A stretch of DNA of 64,000 nt from Cheilinus undulatus (lineage: Eukaryota > Chordata > Actinopteri > Labriformes > Labridae). Of the stretch, positions 59,186-64,000 are shown piece by piece. The translations under genes were made by a program, and so were the position numbers. The stretch spans positions 40,074,151 to 40,138,150 of the forward strand of contig NC_054877.1 in assembly GCF_018320785.1 (NCBI RefSeq), in the 5' to 3' direction. The notes under the pieces were generated by a model, which searched no databases, was not told the DNA's origin, and saw only the letters and a list, made by a program, of their open reading frames with translations. How positions within the stretch are numbered: the stretch's first letter is position 1; each line of letters starts with the position of its first letter.

Positions 59186-60605
59186 TGAAATCATCATTTA
59201 AAAAGCATTGCTACTATATATTTACTGTGCTTTCAAACTTGTGTATGTTGGTGCACATGCTGCATCAGCACAGCACAGAAGGCTGATAGTCTGCTCAGCC
59301 AGACGCTGGGATGTAGTGAGTGTTGTTGATGTCACGGGGGCTGGACGGTTTAAATAAGTCATCGGTGTGCCTGAAATAGAAACACTGGCACACTTGGCCT
59401 TGACCTAGCATGCCTGTTCTGTCCTTTGCCTGTAGACTGACTTTGGTTGTGTAATGTATCTCTCAAACAGCCAGCTGGACTTTGTATGTAAGGATGAAAG
59501 TGAGATTAAGGTCACTGAGGACTACTGGACCTTCTTATGCCTTTCTCTGATTATTTGCCCATTTGCCAAAATCTTGCATTATTATTCAATAGCTTTGAAT
59601 TTAAATATTTATCAAAGACAAACTAAAGGTGCAGCCTCAGGCCTGGAAAATGTGGGCCAGTGATGTATGTGTGTGTTTATCATCCGCTTCCCTGGAGGAC
59701 AGGATTGTTTTTTACGTTAGAACAAATTAGAGTAAAAGTCCAGAATGTAATTTGGAAGATTATAATCGCTGCTTGACCACATTCCTCAGCTCATTTAAGT
59801 GGAAATAAAAACATCATTCCACAGTCCACTTCTCAGAGCAGGGACAGATTTTTGGTGTTGTCTACAGGGAGTTATTTCCCAGGAAATTTCTCTCTGTTTC
59901 CTGTTTTTGCAGCCTTATGAGAAGTAGTTCTGGGGTTTCTCATTTCTGGCCCTGATCCACAGAAGCTATTATACTTTAACAGTTTGTTTGTTTTCATCTC
60001 AGCTGGGAGTCAATTCTCGAATCATTTCTGTAAGAGCACTCAGTGTGAACTAAAATCAGGTCTGGTGAAAAGCTGAGTTTCTCTAACATCCTCGCACATA
60101 TTTTTTTTGTTGTGAATTGAAACTGTAATTAGTAAACTGGCTTGGATAATTGCAGATAGGGACGCCTGGTTTTGGACTTCCTCCGATACCTGCTATGCAG
60201 ATACTTCCAAACACATTTTGGCAGATACTGACACTGATATAACTGTAATGAACACAGTTTTTCTCTAAAACTGGTCTGTCCCTCTTATTATAAAGGTGTA
60301 TTTGTTTCACAAACAGACATAAAACAAGAAAACTTTGAATTCTACCATAAATGTTTGATTTGTTCTTTTTAAATACAGATATTAACTGTTGAAAATATGA
60401 AATGTTTTTGAAATATGTTCATCATACATATATAATTTTGATGCTAACAGTAAACCAGGTCTCTGCCTACCTGAGAGCTACAAACAGCAGATACGACAAC
60501 CTGCTGGCATACAGTCGGCTCTGCCCCTTTTTTAGAGGCTTATCCTTTCAGATTTAAACAAACCCAACCATTCCAACATGTATGCCAGTATGTATGGCAT
60601 GGTAT

Positions 60606-61320
60606 AATAATAATAATAATAATATCTTGAATTTATATAGCGCCTTTCAAGAAACCCAAGGACGCCTTACAGGGACACATAGACATGGACAAACTATGTG
60701 AGGGGAAGGATGACTGTAAGGGGTGGTTTAGTGAAGACTGTAGGCTGTGGTGAACAGGTGGTGCTTGAGACTTTTTTTTTTTAAATGTCCAGAGATGGAG
60801 CGCTATGGATGTCTGCAAGAAGAGTGTTCCAGAGGGTGGGAGCTGCAGCACTGAAGGCTCTATCTCCATAGGTTCGGAGTTTGGTTTTGGACATGGAAAG
60901 TAGGCCGGTGTCTGAAGATCGAAGGTTGTGGGATGGTGTGTATGGATGTAGGAGATCAGAAAGGTACTGAGGAGCCAGAGCATGGAGAGATTTGTATGTG
61001 AGGAGGAGGACTTTGTAGTTGATGCAGGACTTGATAGGGAGCCAGTGGAGGTGGATGAGGGTCGGAGTGATGTGTTGCCAGGGTCTAGTGCGGGTGAGAA
61101 CTCTAGCTGCAGAGTTTTGGATGTACTGAAGCCTGTCCAGAGTTTTGCTGGGAACTCCAGACAGGACTCCATTACAGTAGTCCAGGTGGGAGGTTATGAA
61201 AGCATGAATGAGTGTTTCAGCCATAGAATCAGGGAGTGATGGTCGGAGTCTGAAGATGCTCTTTAGATGATAGAAGGCAGATTTGGTGACAGACTTCATG
61301 TGGGACTGGAAGGAGAGGGT
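60606..61320 (-). pseudogene. L2-like LINE 3' end, minus strand
   Basis: A 172-codon open frame on the minus strand (61299-60781) gives SAFYHLKSIFRLRPSLPDSM, ITSHLDYCNGVLSGVPSKTL, RLQYIQNSAARVLTRTRPWQ, HITPTLIHLHWLPIKSCINY and SSDTGLL…GDRAFSAAAPTLWN. This is the C-terminal part of an L2-type reverse transcriptase. A 3' UTR ends GCGCTATATAAATTCAAG with an ATT repeat tail (60606-60625 on +). 5'-truncated. Confidence 0.85.
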
Positions 61321-61417
61321 GGTATATCTGCAGACATTTCATATATGCCAGTACTATTATTATGCCTGTAATATCATGCATCCATAATTTCTCATTTCTA
61401 ATTTTAGTCATGTTTAA

Positions 61418-61952
61418 CCTTTTAAAACCTGAGTTTCTGGACTCTTTTCTTATTTTAACCATAAAAGGCCCAGAAAATGTCCTGTGAGTACGTGCTTTTG
61501 CCCATTTTTCCACAATACTTAGAACTTTTACTATATGGCAGTTATTTACTTTTTACTGCATGTTGGGACTTCCGGTTTGTAGATGAGACTGTAGAGAGCT
61601 AAAACGAGGAGCTCCCGGCCGAATACGTTTAAAAAACGGAGAAAAACCTTATAGTCATAACTCGACAACGGAAAAAAATTAACATGGATAAAATACATTT
61701 TACTGCATGTTAAGAGTGTTTTAACAGTTTAAAATGAAAAAACACAAAAAACAGGGGAACTTTATAAAATTTAGAATCTTAGTGAGAAAGGGGGGAAATT
61801 ACAGTAATAACCACATGCTGGCTGTGAAGCAGAGTCTTTCAGTTTTCAGAAACTGTTTGAATTTTTCCGATAACACAAACAGTCATGCAATTATGGTCAT
61901 GAAAAGTGTGCTTCAACAGCGCGTTGTCGGCGATGCGCTAGGATTTAAAGGG
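61418..61952. mobile_element. TTAA-flanked, piggyBac-like MITE
   Basis: TTAA at 61414-61417 and 61953-61956. Ends CCTTTTAAAACCTGAG and (reverse complement) CCCTTTAAATCCTAGC. The TTAA duplication with CCY-starting ends is characteristic of piggyBac. 535 bp, no transposase. Confidence 0.7.
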
Positions 61953-61956
61953 TTAA

Positions 61957-64000
61957 AGATGATATACTATGAGGGGTTAATGTTTGCTTACCATTACTGT
62001 TTTGCCATTAATTGCAGTAACAATGGCTGGGTATCTCTCAGTCTCATGGTACAATATAACATTAAACGCAGATCTCCTGAGATCAGACTCAATTAATATA
62101 TTTATAATCATCAAGCTATTATTAAATGCCAGTAGAGTAATATTTAACTTTTCAAGCTTGAAATAGCCCTCTCTGTTGTCTCTCTTGCTGTCGTTTTTCA
62201 TACTTTTTATATAATAATGTGGTTTCACTTTACTTTAAGCCCACTTGCATTTGGATGAATGACTTTTTTGCTTTACATCTGTATAAAACGGCACAGTTGT
62301 TTCTGCAGTAAACCAACCAGTGAGGACACTAAACAGCTCAAGTCTTTGCAAATGAAGCAAAAAGTGCTACTTATGATACCCCAATACTGTTTAGAAGTTA
62401 AGGCAAATTTTGACTTGTGTCATTCAGACTAGCTCAGTAAGCCTAGCAGTTGTTGCTAACTGCAAACTAGCCTGGTGTCGTTTGTCGATGAAGAATGGTG
62501 TTGCTGCAGTGTTTTACCTTGTTTACTGTAATGCTTGCAGTACTCATGTCCAACTCCTGACTTTCTGGTGCCTGAACCCAGTATCTTTGCTTTGCATGGC
62601 ATTAGCAGTAAAGTGTCTGCTGCCACCTGCTGGCTATTTTTTAACTGCACCATGATGGCTGGGTATTTTGAAACCAACTTCAGCATTTACAACCATATCA
62701 TTTCTGCAACACCTGATTAAAATACACGTGTCAGATTTTTTGAGCACAGGCCTACAAGAAACCAACTGTAAGAGAGGTATCTCGGGATGGATGTGAATGA
62801 ATGGGATCAGTAGGATTAGCTAATACTGATGGCTCTATAGAGCAACCTTTGCCATCAGTGTGTAAATATGTAAATAAGTAAAAAGGTAAGGCAGTGTAAC
62901 AAGCACTTTGAGTATATGAACAATTAGAAAAATGCAATACAAGCTCAAGTCCATTTATGAGTTTTCTATTATGGGGACCTGCGTGCAAGGATTTTACTGA
63001 AAAACGAAACCAATATGGTTCTACCCACAAATCTGATACCTTTCAAACCAAACTGTAACTCAGATTTTGGCACTTTACCACAAGAGTTTGGAACATTCTA
63101 GAGTTCTAAATCAGACTATCATACACATGCATATCAGTCTCCTATAATAGCTGGTATACAACTACCAGTGTTAGCATGTCATATTTTCTAGTTCTACTGA
63201 CTTCAATTTGAGAATCAAACTGCAGCGCGTATGTCCAGAATCTGTCTGTCTTAAAGGAGATGTACACCCTTAGTTTTCAGCAGATTTCCGTTAGGAAAAT
63301 CCTCATTTATCCTCCCTCCATGTGGGGTCAGAGATCAGCACAGAACAGCGTCTCTTAAACCTGCAGGAGTCCAGGGATTTTCTAATGGATACTTCAGCGG
63401 GGCAGAGACCACATACCGACATATTAATGGTGGAATCTGGACTGTGGAGGGACTTTCAGCTTCTTTCTTTATGTGCACATGAGGGAGGTTGTTGGTGATC
63501 ATGGCATCCAGTAGCCTGGACTCTTAACTAAGCTATGATGTCAGCTGCATGAGGTGATGATGTTGTCATCCACACTCATCACTGCTCCACTTTGCAGAGC
63601 TTACGTAGGTGTGTTTGTGAGTCTGTTTGTGTCTATGTGTGCCCTGCTTGGCCAGATGGCCTCTGTAACACCCTTCTGTAACGCTCTTTTGTAACACTCT
63701 TCTGTAACACTCTTCTGCGGGGTAGCATTGGTTGTCTCAGTGCAGCAGAGTGAGAAGTAAGTGAGAGAAAAAGAGCAAGCCCACCAACTCAGCATTCACA
63801 CTAAGCTTCATCATCCAATTATCAGATTCTGACTGAGCTCCCAGACAAGATGCTTCTCTGCTCCTTTTCTTTCTTCTGCTGCTCTCTCCCTTTTCTTTTT
63901 TTAAACTTCATTCCTCCATTCATCAGCCCTGCTTTTTATTGATCCACCTGCTCTTTAATTCTGTTCTTAAAGGCAGTCAGAGTCAGACTGCAAACCAAAA
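61957..64000. other. rem2 intron 3, end of window
   Basis: Apart from the 13-bp minisatellite, no transposon boundary, exon or RNA gene was recognised. Confidence 0.35.
63662..63717. repeat. 13-bp minisatellite
   Basis: About 4.3 copies of TCTGTAACACTCT with single-base variants. Confidence 0.85.

Larger units (their letters stand above)
54052..64000 (+). other. rem2 intron 3 (5' part, truncated by the window)
   Basis: Starts with a consensus GTGAGT donor and has no recognisable RGK exon before the window ends. It contains the four-layer transposon nest (54540-57024), a Tc1 relic (58450-59185), an L2 3' end (60606-61320), a TTAA-flanked MITE (61418-61952) and a 13-bp minisatellite (63662-63717). 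Confidence 0.55.

Noticed and set aside
1..64000. CRISPR array, prokaryotic operon, phage or biosynthetic cluster
   Set aside because: There are no regularly spaced direct repeats with unique spacers, no ribosome-binding-site-led gene strings and no such protein families. Intron structure and transposons show vertebrate DNA.
1..64000. tRNA, rRNA or microRNA genes
   Set aside because: No cloverleaf with proper A and B boxes and no rRNA core sequence was recognised by eye. A covariance-model scan would be needed to find small RNAs reliably.

Overview
The window is nuclear DNA from a vertebrate, almost certainly a percomorph-type teleost fish. It has GT-AG introns, very low coding density, and a dense layer of teleost-type DNA transposons (Tc1/mariner, hAT, TTAA-target elements), L2-like LINE 3' ends and a solo LTR. 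The open frames show no bacterial or viral gene organisation. Only two protein-coding genes can be supported, both on the + strand.

Gene 1 (12663-16664) is a two-exon class A (rhodopsin-like) G-protein-coupled receptor of 374 aa. Its exons, 12663-13069 and 15947-16664, join in frame. It resembles the bombesin/endothelin/GPR37 branch of peptide receptors, but it has LRY in place of DRY, His at the usual TM1 Asn and a long Ser-rich third extracellular loop. A possible upstream 80-nt exon lies at 10544-10623. Gene 2 (39066 to beyond 64000) is the 5' part of rem2, an RGK-family small GTPase that inhibits voltage-gated calcium channels. Three coding exons (39066-39077, 48319-48655, 53978-54051) splice in frame to the first 141 residues: the KHQLRR-type N-terminus, the P-loop and the RGK-type DxW replacement of the G3 motif. 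The remaining exons must lie to the right of the window.

The rest is non-coding. Many transposon copies can be delimited exactly by terminal inverted repeats plus target-site duplications (TSDs). hAT copies with perfect or near-perfect 8-bp TSDs lie at 20977-22091, 21167-21751, 25625-27303, 34551-34841, 40274-41696, 43441-43944, 45815-47267 and 45888-46451. Nesting is unusually rich and allows relative dating: 7525-10018 is a Tc1 interrupted by a TTAA element that is itself interrupted, 33784-35025 is a mariner-like element with a hAT inside, 36558-38157 is a Tc1 with a MITE inside, 40274-41696 is a hAT with a solo LTR inside, and 54540-57024 is a four-layer stack inside rem2 intron 3. A palindromic fold-back element carrying CCCTAA telomere-like repeats sits at 42655-43139.

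I see no new defence, biosynthetic or regulatory system. The points most worth a second look are the receptor's altered activation motifs, a possible L2-MITE composite with its own TSD, the 9-bp-TSD MITE family, the fold-back telomere-like element, and AT-rich homeodomain/octamer-containing blocks in the rem2 introns that could be conserved enhancers.
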